Shown: positions 1 through 8,948 of the stretch, piece after piece
Layout: every line of letters starts with the position of its first letter
How positions within the stretch are numbered: position 1 is the first letter of the stretch
Made by a program: the position numbers and the translations under genes
The notes under the pieces: model-generated
Told to the model about the DNA's origin: nothing
What the model saw: only the letters and a program-made list of their open reading frames with translations
Databases searched by the model: none
IMG/VR virus record: IMGVR_UViG_3300017719_000015
Coordinates: 1 to 49,989 of that record
Length of the DNA: 49,989 bases
DNA from: a virus
Direction: 5' to 3' (one strand)

Positions 1-552
1 CACGAGAAGTTTACCCTTCTCATGGAGGCATGTGGTTTTACAATGGAAGAACCCGATGGTTTGGAAATGGCCACACCACCACTCGACCCTAATGCTCAAG
101 CAGAAATGCAGTTCCAAGCAAAACAAGAACTTGCACAAACATGGGCTTGTGAATGTGGATACCCACTTGCTAACAATGACTTTGAGAAATCAAAGGCCGA
201 GTACATCGAAACAGTAGATGCAGAAACATCGAATGGAAAGACTGTGCCTATTGATTTGTGGAGAATCATCCTCGGTTGTAACTCTTGTGGCTTAGACATA
301 AATGTTGACCCCGATGATTTCCACCTACTTGCTGGTGACGAAATCTTCATGCAGTGGAAATCAACCACCCATAAGTACACAGCACAAACACGAGAACAAC
401 TTGTTGAGTACGCAGAAAACGGTGCGTTCGATGAAGGTGTAGGTGGAATGTTTGTTATCCTCGGCAAAGAGCGTAACGGAGAAAGAGTGCCTCCTTGGAT
501 GTGGGGCATCACTTCGATAAAGACGAACTTACCAACCAGTGAAGAAGAGTGA
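1..552 (+). CDS. Zinc-ribbon-like protein of unknown function, possibly 5'-partial
   Basis: The frame is open to the left edge of the window, so the gene may start upstream. The first ATG inside is at position 22, giving 176 residues; there is no stop before it. Counting from that ATG, C43-E-C45 and C86-N-S-C89 form a plausible zinc-binding knuckle pair around a beta-rich middle. The C-terminus is acidic. It is the first visible gene of the plus-strand replication block, and its stop lies 4 bases before the ATG of the next gene. I do not recognise the family. The reading frame is convincing because it is long and continuous in a tightly packed operon, but a function cannot be assigned. Confidence 0.75.
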   Translation, partial: HEKFTLLMEACGFTMEEPDGLEMATPPLDPNAQAEMQFQAKQELAQTWACECGYPLANNDFEKSKAEYIETVDAETSNGKTVPIDLWRIILGCNSCGLDINVDPDDFHLLAGDEIFMQWKSTTHKYTAQTREQLVEYAENGAFDEGVGGMFVILGKERNGERVPPWMWGITSIKTNLPTSEEE

Positions 553-556
553 GTAC

Positions 557-1768
557 ATGCTTACTTTGGCGAGGTTGGCCGAACTCATCAACCGAATGCC
601 AAATAAATTACTGGTGAAAGAAATCACGAAAAAAGAATGTCGTGAGATTTGGGACTTTGTACATACTACGAATAGGCTTTCAGTGTCCTTGCATAGATTG
701 AAAACGCAACTTGCAAAAGAGTGCGGCGTGATGCTTGAGCGCATCTTAGAGGTTGCAGATGATAGACCGTTTGTGGAAATCTTAACATGGGAATCGGGGG
801 ATGTACCAAGCACATTCACACTTAAGGAAGTGGTGGACCTAATGAGGAACGCACACACGAATGACGAATGGGTGCTTTCTTTTGCCAACAGCATCAGCGT
901 GAAAGAAGCCGCACTGATATGGAGGTGGGCGTTGGACTACCGTTGGTATTCTAAACGAAACCGATTCAAGAACTGGTTATACAAGCACAGTAATTTAAAC
1001 GCTGGTCATTCTTTTGATATACATCTTTCGGTAATTTATGATGGGCTTGAAGTGAAAGAACATCACACCCCCTTCAAGAAACTTGAATCGTGGGACGGTG
1101 AAGAGGTACCGGAAGAGTGGTGGTTCGTTACCGACTGTGCTACCTTGAAGTATGTGGGTGACGGGATAGTCCGAAATCGAAACGGTACACTGAACACTAC
1201 CTTCACACCAATGCTTGATAGCAACGCTGTGTGTTGGATGTGGGAGAACCCTACGGGTACAAGCCACTGGCATTCATACAACACCCCCCTTCCTTTCTCT
1301 AAACCGAAACAGGCGATGAACCATGAGTGGCACGAGTCACAGGTCTTGCTTGATTCATATGCGAAGGGTGGTTTTTTAATTCACCATAAAACAAACTACT
1401 ACCTAAAGTCCAACGGGACGAATACATTGTACTCACAGATACTTACCATACAAAATTTAAACAAAGGAGGTTATGAAATTGTTATCGGTTTTAGTGATGC
1501 TGGTGAAGTTGTGGATACGACTACGCTCACAATAGACACACTACCATTCTCACTTGACAACGCATTGAAGCGTCGTGGTGTGAATGCAAACATACGACAC
1601 ACCTTCCACAATGTGGATGAGTGTTTGGTTGGTAAGTTCAATTACACATGGTCGCCGGATGACGGTTGGCATCTCAAATTCATTGAAGTGGAAGACACGA
1701 TGGGTGTCGATAGCGTTGACGATATACTCGACTACTACGCTATTACTGGTGGTGAAGATGAATCTTGA
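557..1768 (+). CDS. Unrecognised 403-residue protein; very weak resemblance to ATP-dependent DNA ligases
   Basis: I chose the ATG at 557, just after a GTGAG element. A GTG at 539 is possible and would add six residues. The N-terminal third is helical with many Lys and Arg residues; the rest is beta-rich and Trp-rich. A stretch reading LKYVGDG followed closely by RNRNG vaguely recalls ligase motifs I (KxDG) and Ia (SRxG). The C-terminal DSVDDILDYY recalls the end of a ligase OB domain. Canonical motifs III, IV and V are not recognisable, so I treat the ligase idea as speculation. A ligase would fit the neighbouring replication genes. The last 11 bases overlap the next gene, which suggests translational coupling. 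Confidence 0.75.
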   Translation: MLTLARLAELINRMPNKLLVKEITKKECREIWDFVHTTNRLSVSLHRLKTQLAKECGVMLERILEVADDRPFVEILTWESGDVPSTFTLKEVVDLMRNAHTNDEWVLSFANSISVKEAALIWRWALDYRWYSKRNRFKNWLYKHSNLNAGHSFDIHLSVIYDGLEVKEHHTPFKKLESWDGEEVPEEWWFVTDCATLKYVGDGIVRNRNGTLNTTFTPMLDSNAVCWMWENPTGTSHWHSYNTPLPFSKPKQAMNHEWHESQVLLDSYAKGGFLIHHKTNYYLKSNGTNTLYSQILTIQNLNKGGYEIVIGFSDAGEVVDTTTLTIDTLPFSLDNALKRRGVNANIRHTFHNVDECLVGKFNYTWSPDDGWHLKFIEVEDTMGVDSVDDILDYYAITGGEDES

Positions 1769-2198
1769 AAACATAGGTTTGGGCATGGCATTGATGAAAA
1801 TCAAGTATGTCGTTTCCACTCATCGCTCACCATACTCATACGGAATCAAAGTTGAATCGTATATTTGCATCAAGAAGTCCTGTACGGAAGAGCAGAAGAA
1901 GTGCATCGAAGTGTGGGCTAACTCCAAAGGACTCTCCGTAATGGAAACTAAGAGGATATATGGTGACAAGATGATGCGCTTCATTGATGAGTTGGAACCG
2001 TTTCAATCATTGATGTGTGTGCAGGATGTAAAGAACATCAAGAAGATATTGTGGATGCGTGCTAACCCTATACCCAAAGTCAACTACAAAGACAACGAGG
2101 ATGGTACACGCACACGGCGCAGTAAGAAGATAGGAAAGAACTGGAAGAAGTTCATGTACTGGGTTGAGGCGTGGGACTCATTCTGTGATTCACTATGA
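1758..2198 (+). CDS. Hypothetical protein, 146 residues
   Basis: The start is the ATG at 1758, which overlaps the end of the preceding gene by 11 bases and follows a GGTGAAG ribosome binding site. The frame is open further upstream, but that part lies inside the previous gene and reads as nonsense. The protein is basic, especially from residue 100 onward, with a Lys/Arg patch near TRTRRSKKIGKNWKK. The pattern in the middle (a short beta segment, then a helix ending in DELEPFQSL) loosely recalls one half of a LAGLIDADG-type fold, but the diagnostic acidic helix is not visible. No function is assigned. It is the last gene before the promoter of the clamp loader. Confidence 0.7.
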   Translation: MNLENIGLGMALMKIKYVVSTHRSPYSYGIKVESYICIKKSCTEEQKKCIEVWANSKGLSVMETKRIYGDKMMRFIDELEPFQSLMCVQDVKNIKKILWMRANPIPKVNYKDNEDGTRTRRSKKIGKNWKKFMYWVEAWDSFCDSL

Positions 2199-2221
2199 TA
2201 GTCACCGATTTTGGTGAATAG

Positions 2222-2258
2222 TATATAAACCAATTAAGATGAAAGAGGTTGAGTCGAA
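2222..2258 (+). promoter_or_regulatory. Archaeal promoter with TATA box and ribosome binding site, copy 1
   Basis: A TATA box reading TATATAAAC lies at 2222-2230, about 36 bases before the ATG of the clamp loader, in a 60-base gap between genes. A GAGGTTGA ribosome binding site sits six bases before the ATG. The 31 bases from 2222 to 2252 match 14062-14092 at 29 of 31 positions. The match includes the stretch between TATA box and ribosome binding site that would normally drift, so this is probably a conserved regulatory cassette and not just a generic promoter. Confidence 0.8.
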
Positions 2259-3188
2259 ATGAATTGGAATGAGCAACTACGACCTGTCCACCCATCTCAA
2301 GTGGTTGGAAACGCACAGTTTGTTCGGGACGCAGAAGGTTGGGAGAGCACAGGGGAATACCCTGCGGCTGTTCTACTGGTAGGTGAACCGGGCACAGGTA
2401 AGACGAGTGCCGCCAATGCTCTCGCTCGCACCCTGCTTGGTAGTGCCTACAACGACATGAACATCTTGTGGACAAACGCCAGTGATGATAGGGGAATCAA
2501 CTACATTCGTGATGAGGTCAAAAACTTCGTCCGTCTAAGTGGTATTGGTGCAAAGCGTAAGGTAGTGGTATGGGATGAGGCTGATGGTCTTACCCCCGCC
2601 GCACAGGACGCTTGCCGTGGTATTATGGAGAAGTACGCCAACAAGGTGTTGTTTATCCTAACTGCGAACTATGCTGATAAGATTCGTCCTGCCATCAAGA
2701 GTCGATGCACGCTTTATTCTTTTTCCCGTGTATCGCCTCAGCAGGGTGCACTCCATCTCAATCGCATTGAAGGAGTACCTGCTAAGTGGTCGATGTACTA
2801 CGAAGATGTAGTGGAGTACCACGGCGGTGACCTTCGTGCATCAGTGGCCGCTTTGCAAGGCTGTCCTAAAACAGATGATGCCATCAAGCAATTCATCGTT
2901 AAACAAAATGATGAGGACTGGTGGGAGTACACCACTACACACAAATTCAATGACCTTCGTGAGAACCTTCTCACACTCTTAGATTCTTCGGGCGATAAAT
3001 TGTCATTCATGAACAAATTTCATCGTAACATCCGTAAGCATTTCGATATGGATGCTGACACCACCTTTGTGATTATGGAGGTGTGGGGTGATATGATGAA
3101 GTATGTGTATGAATGGGGTGGTTCCAGTGAATCCTATGTGGATGTACTGGTCGCTCGATTGAAAAACAAAATGGAAGTGAAAACATGA
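2259..3188 (+). CDS. Clamp loader ATPase, RFC small-subunit-like
   Basis: A 309-residue AAA+ protein of the replication factor C small-subunit type, which opens the sliding clamp and loads it on primed DNA. Walker A is GEPGTGKT (residues 42-49). Walker B is VVWDEAD (about 103-109). Sensor 1 Asn lies in the TANY stretch near residue 137. The SRC arginine-finger motif is at 148-150. The length is close to archaeal RFC-S. The C-terminal collar region is divergent. No RFC large subunit is visible in the window, so this subunit may form a homo-oligomer or borrow the host large subunit. It has its own TATA promoter and overlaps the next gene by four bases (ATGA). Confidence 0.92.
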   Translation: MNWNEQLRPVHPSQVVGNAQFVRDAEGWESTGEYPAAVLLVGEPGTGKTSAANALARTLLGSAYNDMNILWTNASDDRGINYIRDEVKNFVRLSGIGAKRKVVVWDEADGLTPAAQDACRGIMEKYANKVLFILTANYADKIRPAIKSRCTLYSFSRVSPQQGALHLNRIEGVPAKWSMYYEDVVEYHGGDLRASVAALQGCPKTDDAIKQFIVKQNDEDWWEYTTTHKFNDLRENLLTLLDSSGDKLSFMNKFHRNIRKHFDMDADTTFVIMEVWGDMMKYVYEWGGSSESYVDVLVARLKNKMEVKT

Positions 3189-4534
3189 GCACATGGGATA
3201 ACCAAGATGAATACGGCGATATTGAGGATGAATCCTCCGGTAATGGCTTTGGAAGCATGACTGATACTACGAACTCGTCCAGTGGGCTACCGTCTTCGGT
3301 GACGAGTCGTTTGCACGCATATGCAAAGCGTATTGGACAATCGAATGAAGTAGTGGTCAATTCTTTTATTGAACTGTGTAAGACACAACACAACTCACTT
3401 GACCCGATGGCAGAAGATGAAGACTTGCTCGTTGATTGGGCTGAATCATTGATTGTTGAAACTCGCCGACAAAGCAGTGGCGGTAATGGTAAATTGCAGA
3501 CATGGGTAGGCAGTTTCCTTGGCGTTGCTGACAAGAAGCGTGACCGACTTGCTAACATTGTTCGTGCGAACATTAAGCGGTACAAAGAAGACCCTGCTGG
3601 TTGCATTAGTGACGGGCGACTTGGTTTGTATGAGAAGGAAGATGGAGTGTGGACACTCACCACAAAGGACGGTACAGCAAACACAGGTGTGGCTGTAGAG
3701 GGTAACCCCGTTCCACCACATGGATTCAAGGCTGGTAACGATTGGGTGTGCCTAACCACATACAACAACGAAGCATCACCCGAAAAGAACATGGGTCGAT
3801 ACGCATATTTCTTGGGTGGAGAAGAGCAAGACTTCGTAAAGAATGGTAGCGTTAGCCTTTGGCGCATTGACTTGAAGGGTGACAACCTGTACAAGTCATT
3901 GGATATTGGGCGACCTTGTAAGGTACAGGTTGTACCTCCGAAGGAAGGCGGTAACGAGAACTTCAAAGATGTGCTCAATACATACAGCGAGTTTACAATC
4001 AACTACACAGATGAGTTCCAAGGACTTGACCCCAACCTCAAACCCTTCCTACAACCTCCTAAGTTTTGGACAATGGAAGACTTTCATGACTTCTATGTGT
4101 CCATTGATTCACTTGAGCAAGCATACGAAAGCCGTAAGCAGTTCATGACCATCGGTGGTGACAAGCGTGCATACGGTCCTCTTGTGGTTACAAAGGGAAC
4201 CATCACTCGCATGTCCACTGAACCTCGTGAAAGCGAGTATGACGATGAAGGACACAACTACAACATGACACTCTCAAGCAGTATTGCCGGTGACATTGAT
4301 TGCTGGATTCCGGGTGCTGTTGGTAAGTGTACACAACCTTTCACATCCCATTGGGGTGAAGAGGCGTTCCCGTATGCAGAACGCTCTACTGTCTTTGTCT
4401 TTGGCCGCATTGGTATGAAGACACGAGATGGACTCACGACTCCTAAGTTGACGGTGTTCGGCGTTTATGCCGACCCACGCCGTGCACGCCGCCGCATGAC
4501 TGGTGGCGATACAGGAGTTGGTCAATTTGATTAA
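3185..4534 (+). CDS. Probable single-stranded DNA-binding protein, RPA-like
   Basis: 449 residues. The N-terminus is acidic and Ser-rich (about 1-40), then a helical segment, then a long beta-rich body. Around residues 335-435 the strand pattern (VVTKGTITRM, then DIDCWIPGAV, then VFVFGRIGM, TVFGVYAD) resembles an OB fold of the replication protein A kind, which would coat single-stranded DNA at the fork. The position between clamp loader and RadA-like ATPase supports this. I see no clear zinc ribbon. The start ATG overlaps the clamp-loader stop (ATGA). The CDS is certain; the RPA assignment rests on fold pattern and context, so a different OB-fold replication protein remains possible. Confidence 0.85.
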   Translation: MSTWDNQDEYGDIEDESSGNGFGSMTDTTNSSSGLPSSVTSRLHAYAKRIGQSNEVVVNSFIELCKTQHNSLDPMAEDEDLLVDWAESLIVETRRQSSGGNGKLQTWVGSFLGVADKKRDRLANIVRANIKRYKEDPAGCISDGRLGLYEKEDGVWTLTTKDGTANTGVAVEGNPVPPHGFKAGNDWVCLTTYNNEASPEKNMGRYAYFLGGEEQDFVKNGSVSLWRIDLKGDNLYKSLDIGRPCKVQVVPPKEGGNENFKDVLNTYSEFTINYTDEFQGLDPNLKPFLQPPKFWTMEDFHDFYVSIDSLEQAYESRKQFMTIGGDKRAYGPLVVTKGTITRMSTEPRESEYDDEGHNYNMTLSSSIAGDIDCWIPGAVGKCTQPFTSHWGEEAFPYAERSTVFVFGRIGMKTRDGLTTPKLTVFGVYADPRRARRRMTGGDTGVGQFD

Positions 4535-4676
4535 AGGTGAAGTACCAACCCACATAACTATCGAAGGTGATGCATGGAGAATTACATTTGATGAGTTCAG
4601 CAAAGAAATTGTCGAATCCCCAAATGGGGATAAGTACATTCAAATCAATGCAGTAGTAATGAAAAAGGTGGAATAA
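4527..4676 (+). CDS. Small hypothetical protein with TTG start, 49 residues
   Basis: A 49-codon frame fills the otherwise empty gap between the RPA-like and RadA-like genes. It would begin with TTG at 4527, overlapping the previous stop by eight bases, or with TTG at 4518. The product alternates hydrophobic and charged residues (THITIEGDAWRITFDEF), as in a small beta protein, and ends two bases before the next ATG. No family is recognised. The unusual start codon keeps confidence moderate. Confidence 0.45.
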   Translation: MIKGEVPTHITIEGDAWRITFDEFSKEIVESPNGDKYIQINAVVMKKVE

Positions 4677-4678
4677 AT

Positions 4679-5635
4679 ATGGCAGGATTTGGACAGACAG
4701 TGAAAGCAGAAGCGAAGAAGGAAGAGAGCAAGAAGGTCGCCCCTAAGAAGGGCAACGACCCTTTCGCCCACCTTCGGATTGAAGAAGAGAAGATGGCAGA
4801 CCAAGACATGACTCACATGTTCATTGGGCTTGCTGGTTTCGACGGGACAGGTAAATCGGGTATGGTAACACATGCCTTTGGTGAGTATGTCAAAGAGCAT
4901 CCCGATGCTTTGCTACACGCTGTTGACTTCGATATGGGTGTTGCCATGCTTAATTCAGCAGTAAACAAGAATACGAACATCAAGTCATGGAAGCCATGGC
5001 AGATGGGTGTGAGTGACCGTACAGCATACGACTATCCCGGCACGCATCAGCGTGTGATGGACATTATGAAGTACATTCTTCATCAAGTACAAAGCGGCGA
5101 ACAAGAAGTGTGGGGTGTGCTCGTAAGCGGCCTCGACTCTTGGTTGGAGATTTGTACCAACAACATGCGTATCATTGACTTGGGACTGGCCAAGGATGGT
5201 ATCGAAGCGGCAGACAACCGTGGTGCTGGTGATGCAAAGCGAGTGGAGCGACAGTCCGATTGGGCTATCCGAAACACTCGGTTCCACCAACTCACGGCTC
5301 TCTCCCGTAGCCTTGTGCGTGCTGGTGTGAGGGTCTTTTGGGAAACTCACCTACGCAATACAAACTTCTCCTTCTCGGACGACCAATCAAAAGCGAAATG
5401 GTCACCCGAATGGGAGAAGAAGACAAACAATTACCTTCCAACAATCATTTGGATGGAGCAAGAAGATGAGTACGACGACGATGGTAAATTGACCAAGACG
5501 GAGTACAAGGCTCGCTTCAAGAAGTGCAAGACAAATCCAGCACTTCAAGACCAAACACGCACTGTGTTTGTGACACGACCAAATGGTGAACCGCAATGGT
5601 TCGGACTACCCGAACTGTATGATGGGAGTTTGTGA
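4679..5635 (+). CDS. RadA/RecA-fold ATPase
   Basis: 318 residues. After a Lys/Glu-rich N-terminal tail (1-28), a RecA-type ATPase core carries Walker A GFDGTGKS (53-60) and a hydrophobic Walker B strand WGVLVSGLD ending near residue 153. A DFDMG turn follows the second strand. The protein is shorter than cellular RadA and lacks the N-terminal helix-hairpin-helix domain. It therefore resembles the minimal phage recombinases of the Sak4/RadA-like group, which promote strand annealing and recombination-dependent replication. The neighbours, an RPA-like protein and a sliding clamp, fit that role. The C-terminus (NPALQDQTRTVF onward) is beta-rich. The ATPase call is firm; the recombinase role is inferred. 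Confidence 0.85.
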   Translation: MAGFGQTVKAEAKKEESKKVAPKKGNDPFAHLRIEEEKMADQDMTHMFIGLAGFDGTGKSGMVTHAFGEYVKEHPDALLHAVDFDMGVAMLNSAVNKNTNIKSWKPWQMGVSDRTAYDYPGTHQRVMDIMKYILHQVQSGEQEVWGVLVSGLDSWLEICTNNMRIIDLGLAKDGIEAADNRGAGDAKRVERQSDWAIRNTRFHQLTALSRSLVRAGVRVFWETHLRNTNFSFSDDQSKAKWSPEWEKKTNNYLPTIIWMEQEDEYDDDGKLTKTEYKARFKKCKTNPALQDQTRTVFVTRPNGEPQWFGLPELYDGSL

Positions 5636-5676
5636 TACTCTACTCAAGCACAACTGAGAAGGGTTTTGGTGAAGTA

Positions 5677-5799
5677 ATGAATGGGTGGAAGAACAAGCGT
5701 GGGGCTATGTTCAACCAGCAAAAGTGTTTCCGACTTACACTACAAGGGGTCTTGGTTTTCCTCTTCCTATTCCCCCTTCTCACTGAGGTGATATTATGA
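5677..5799 (+). CDS. Candidate small membrane peptide, 40 residues
   Basis: This frame lies in the 160-base gap before the sliding clamp. It starts with ATG at 5677 after a GGTGA ribosome binding site, and its TGA overlaps the clamp ATG (ATGA), as real neighbours do here. The N-terminal half is basic (NGWKNKRG). The C-terminal half is a run of hydrophobic residues, GVLVFLFLFPLL, long enough for one membrane helix. It may act at the membrane or merely as a leader peptide that couples translation of the clamp. Nothing else in the gap looks like a promoter with a clear TATA box. Confidence 0.4.
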   Translation: MNGWKNKRGAMFNQQKCFRLTLQGVLVFLFLFPLLTEVIL

Positions 5800-6548
5800 C
5801 AAAGATAACTGTTGAAAGAAAAGACTTGTTGACCTTCCTTACATCTTTTGGTAAGGGTGTCACCGATGCTCGTATGAGTTGTAGTGGTAACCGACTTACC
5901 ATCGAGGTAGGGTTTGCCAACTACTACCTGCGTAAGCAAATGACAGGTGCTACAGTGGACGAAGAAGGATTCATTCACATCGCTTTGCTTGAGAAGGCTA
6001 TTGCTTATCTCAAAGCAAGCAAGCAAGACAAGGTGAGTCTTAGACAGGCGGCTGAAACTAAACCATTGCACATCGAAGCAGGTGGAAACAAGTTACAACT
6101 TCCAAGCACTGATGATATTCTTTCAGCGGCAAAGACAGTGGTGGTACGCAAGTTACTTGAGAACTCATCATCAAGTGGATGGTCTTCATTCGCAGGTGAT
6201 GAGTTGAATGTGCATGGTGATGTGATGACAACAGATTTGATTTCCCTCGCAGGTATGAAAGGTGTCCTTGCTAAAGATTCACAGTTCAAGTTACGAGCGC
6301 ATTGTGGTGAAGGTGAGTTTGGTATTGTGGCTGGTAAAGCGGCTACGGGCAGACTCTTCACGACATTACCGTTCATGGACAACGATGGACCGAGTGCTAC
6401 TATCTCGACCCACTTTGGTGACTGGCTCCCTGTATGCTTGCAGTACCTCGACATAGGTAAGGCTCGTGTGCACATGGGTGATGAAACACTTGTTATCTTT
6501 GAACAACAGAATACTTTACTGATGATTGTAAACGAGAGTGATGTTTGA
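5796..6548 (+). CDS. Sliding clamp, PCNA-like
   Basis: 250 residues, the usual PCNA length. The order of strands and helices matches two PCNA domains: an N-terminal ITVERKDLLTFLTSFGKG segment, a central linker near residue 120, and a C-terminal repeat ending in strands LVIFEQQNTLLMIV. It is strongly diverged from cellular PCNA, so the call rests on length, pattern and position between clamp loader and polymerase. It would encircle DNA as a trimer and tether PolB and nucleases. The start follows GAGGTGA with good spacing. The stop overlaps the PolB start (TGATG), indicating coupled translation. Confidence 0.82.
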   Translation: MTKITVERKDLLTFLTSFGKGVTDARMSCSGNRLTIEVGFANYYLRKQMTGATVDEEGFIHIALLEKAIAYLKASKQDKVSLRQAAETKPLHIEAGGNKLQLPSTDDILSAAKTVVVRKLLENSSSSGWSSFAGDELNVHGDVMTTDLISLAGMKGVLAKDSQFKLRAHCGEGEFGIVAGKAATGRLFTTLPFMDNDGPSATISTHFGDWLPVCLQYLDIGKARVHMGDETLVIFEQQNTLLMIVNESDV

Positions 6549-8944
6549 TGATTATCGAATACACCTCGGATGACCCCTACGACCCACCCACAATATATGT
6601 GCGTACTCGTGGAGCCGATGGTGTACTGAAAGAGCGTTACATCTCACACGAAGATGATGACTTTGTATATCCCTTTTGTTGGTTAAGACAAGAAGCACCT
6701 TCGTTTGTATTAAGGCGACTAAAGAACATGCACGCCCGTGTTACCGAAGAGGTTTCAGTTTCACTCAACGGGGGTAAGTTGTGGAAGGTAGAAGTCAATC
6801 ATCCAAATGTTTTATGGGAAATTAAAGATGCTGTAGGCAAGTGGACTTGTGAGGCTGATTTGAATTACCTTGACCAAATTCTTCTCACGAACTACCCGGA
6901 CAAGATACCGGAGTTCCATCCCCGTAAATGGTATTACGATTTAGAATGGCAGACTACAGGTGATGGTGAAATCACTGTCATGGCTGTAGCAGACTCACAC
7001 GCTGAACACAATGTTGTGTTCGCATGGAGTGAGGTTTCCATTCGTGATACGATTACAAAGACTGAGTGGATTGATAGATATGATGGGTACGAACTCCGTA
7101 CTTATCCAAACGAAGATGCAATGCTTACAGGATTCTTGGAACACTTGAGAGAGTGTGACCCCGACATGCTCATCGCTCACGCTGGTGGTTGGGCTGACTT
7201 ACCTAAACTACACACAAGGCTTGGTGCACTGCGACATGATATGTCGCCTCTTGGTATCTTCCTTCCACCTAAGAAAGACGGTTCGGGATACAAGACCACA
7301 GCACAACCAATCAAAGGTCGGCTTGTCTTTGACACAGCGGCTATGGCAGAAGAAGGAAGTGGGTTTGAAGGTGTGTGGCAGAAGAGTGGTCGTGGTAAGG
7401 CACAGCAACGAAAGTTGAATTGGTTCGCTACTGAACTTGGGCTTGGTCACAAACTCACCGATGACATTGAGGGTATGACAGTCTTCAATGGTTGGAAAGA
7501 ATACTACGATGACTTCGTTGATTACTGTTTAGTCGATACAACTCTCCTTCGTGATATTGATGAGAAGTTACACTGTACTGATTTCCACCTTGCACTACAA
7601 CAGGTCGCTGGTGTACAGTTCGGTAGTACACACAATGTGAGTCGATACTTCCGTGGTTTAATTGGTCGTAAAACAAACATGAAAGCACCTACTTCTTGGG
7701 TAGAGGAAAGGGCACCACTACAAGCGGCGTGGGTGATGAACACCGTACCGGGGCGACATGAGAATGTTGCACTGGTTGACTTTGCTTCGCTATACCCAAA
7801 CATCATTCTCTCGGCTAACCTATGCCACACTACACTCACTGACAAGCCCGGACCCAACACTCTCACACTCAACATTCCACCGAAGATGGATGATGATGGT
7901 TCATACATCCCCGGTACAGGTGGTACATTCCATTGGCTACAGGACAAGGAAGGCATTCTTCCGAAGGTGGTCAAAGATATGCTTGCACTTCGTAAGCACT
8001 ACAAGGGTCTTATGAAGGCCGCTACAGACCCGGACGAACAGTTGGGATATGATATGCTACAGATGGCTGTGAAGGTTGCTGTGAACGCCATATACGGTAT
8101 GCTCGGAAGTAAGAAGATTCGTGGGCAATGGAGCAGTTATGAAATCGCTCAGTCGATTACCTATCTTGGTCGTGAGTCAATCAGTATGCTGGTTGACAAG
8201 AGTGAAGATATGGGGTACCGTGGGCTTGCAGGACACACTGACTCTTGTTACATTCAAGTACCGTTTGATGAAGCAGAAGTGGTGGCGAATGAATTAACTC
8301 GCATCGCTCAAGAAGAAATGAATCTCAAGTACCTCGATGTAGAACTTGAGGCTTTCTTCCCATACTGGTTTACAGCGAGGGTGAAGAACATGAACTTCGG
8401 TGTGAAGTCTTTCCCTCCTAACGAAGCAGGGAAGATGAAAGTTACAGGTTTCTCTATCAAAGCATCGAGCGCACCTGTGATGACAAAAGAAATACTGGGT
8501 AAAGTATTCACCTTGATTTCCACTGGAAAGTCGGAGGAAGATATTTTCAATGAGGTACGACCACTCATCCGTTCAGCATACAACGGTGAACTCTCGGTCA
8601 CAGAAGCATCCTCCTATGGTGGTATCAAGAAGAACATCGAAGACTACCATCCAAGTCACACTCCTAACGCTATCAAAGCGGCAAAGTATTCAAACGAATA
8701 CATAGGCACACAGTACAGGAAAAGCGACAGTGCACAATGGGTGTTTGTCGATGAGGTACCGGAAGGTCAACCCTACTGTAATGTGGTAGCCTTTGAGCAT
8801 GAAGAACAGTTGCAAGGCTACGGAGTAGATTGGACAACAACTGTTGACAGATGGATTCATCGTAAATTAAAATCAGTGTACGACGCACTTGAATGGGATT
8901 TAGATGGACTCACGGCACGACGGGTGCCAAGAAAATTATGGTGA
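6548..8944 (+). CDS. Family B DNA polymerase
   Basis: 798 residues, replicative polymerase with a 3'-5' exonuclease domain. Exo I is YDLEW (D131, E133). Exo III is YCLVD (Y326, D330). Polymerase motif A is DFASLYPNII (D411). Motif B is KVAVNAIYG (K509 to G517). Motif C reads GHTDS (D565). Two oddities: motif C has His where YGDTDS has its first Asp, and the Exo II region, AHAGGWADLP, keeps the Asp (D217) but lacks the usual Asn. I see no clear PCNA-interacting peptide at the C-terminus. I chose the ATG at 6548, which overlaps the clamp stop by one base; a TTG codon just before is less likely. Confidence 0.95.
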   Translation: MIIEYTSDDPYDPPTIYVRTRGADGVLKERYISHEDDDFVYPFCWLRQEAPSFVLRRLKNMHARVTEEVSVSLNGGKLWKVEVNHPNVLWEIKDAVGKWTCEADLNYLDQILLTNYPDKIPEFHPRKWYYDLEWQTTGDGEITVMAVADSHAEHNVVFAWSEVSIRDTITKTEWIDRYDGYELRTYPNEDAMLTGFLEHLRECDPDMLIAHAGGWADLPKLHTRLGALRHDMSPLGIFLPPKKDGSGYKTTAQPIKGRLVFDTAAMAEEGSGFEGVWQKSGRGKAQQRKLNWFATELGLGHKLTDDIEGMTVFNGWKEYYDDFVDYCLVDTTLLRDIDEKLHCTDFHLALQQVAGVQFGSTHNVSRYFRGLIGRKTNMKAPTSWVEERAPLQAAWVMNTVPGRHENVALVDFASLYPNIILSANLCHTTLTDKPGPNTLTLNIPPKMDDDGSYIPGTGGTFHWLQDKEGILPKVVKDMLALRKHYKGLMKAATDPDEQLGYDMLQMAVKVAVNAIYGMLGSKKIRGQWSSYEIAQSITYLGRESISMLVDKSEDMGYRGLAGHTDSCYIQVPFDEAEVVANELTRIAQEEMNLKYLDVELEAFFPYWFTARVKNMNFGVKSFPPNEAGKMKVTGFSIKASSAPVMTKEILGKVFTLISTGKSEEDIFNEVRPLIRSAYNGELSVTEASSYGGIKKNIEDYHPSHTPNAIKAAKYSNEYIGTQYRKSDSAQWVFVDEVPEGQPYCNVVAFEHEEQLQGYGVDWTTTVDRWIHRKLKSVYDALEWDLDGLTARRVPRKLW

Positions 8945-8948
8945 TACA

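Noticed and set aside
3073-4002. A 309-codon minus-strand frame opposite the clamp-loader and RPA-like genes
   Set aside because: It lies fully opposite two well-supported genes, has low-complexity Ser/Pro-rich content and no ribosome binding site; it is an antisense shadow.
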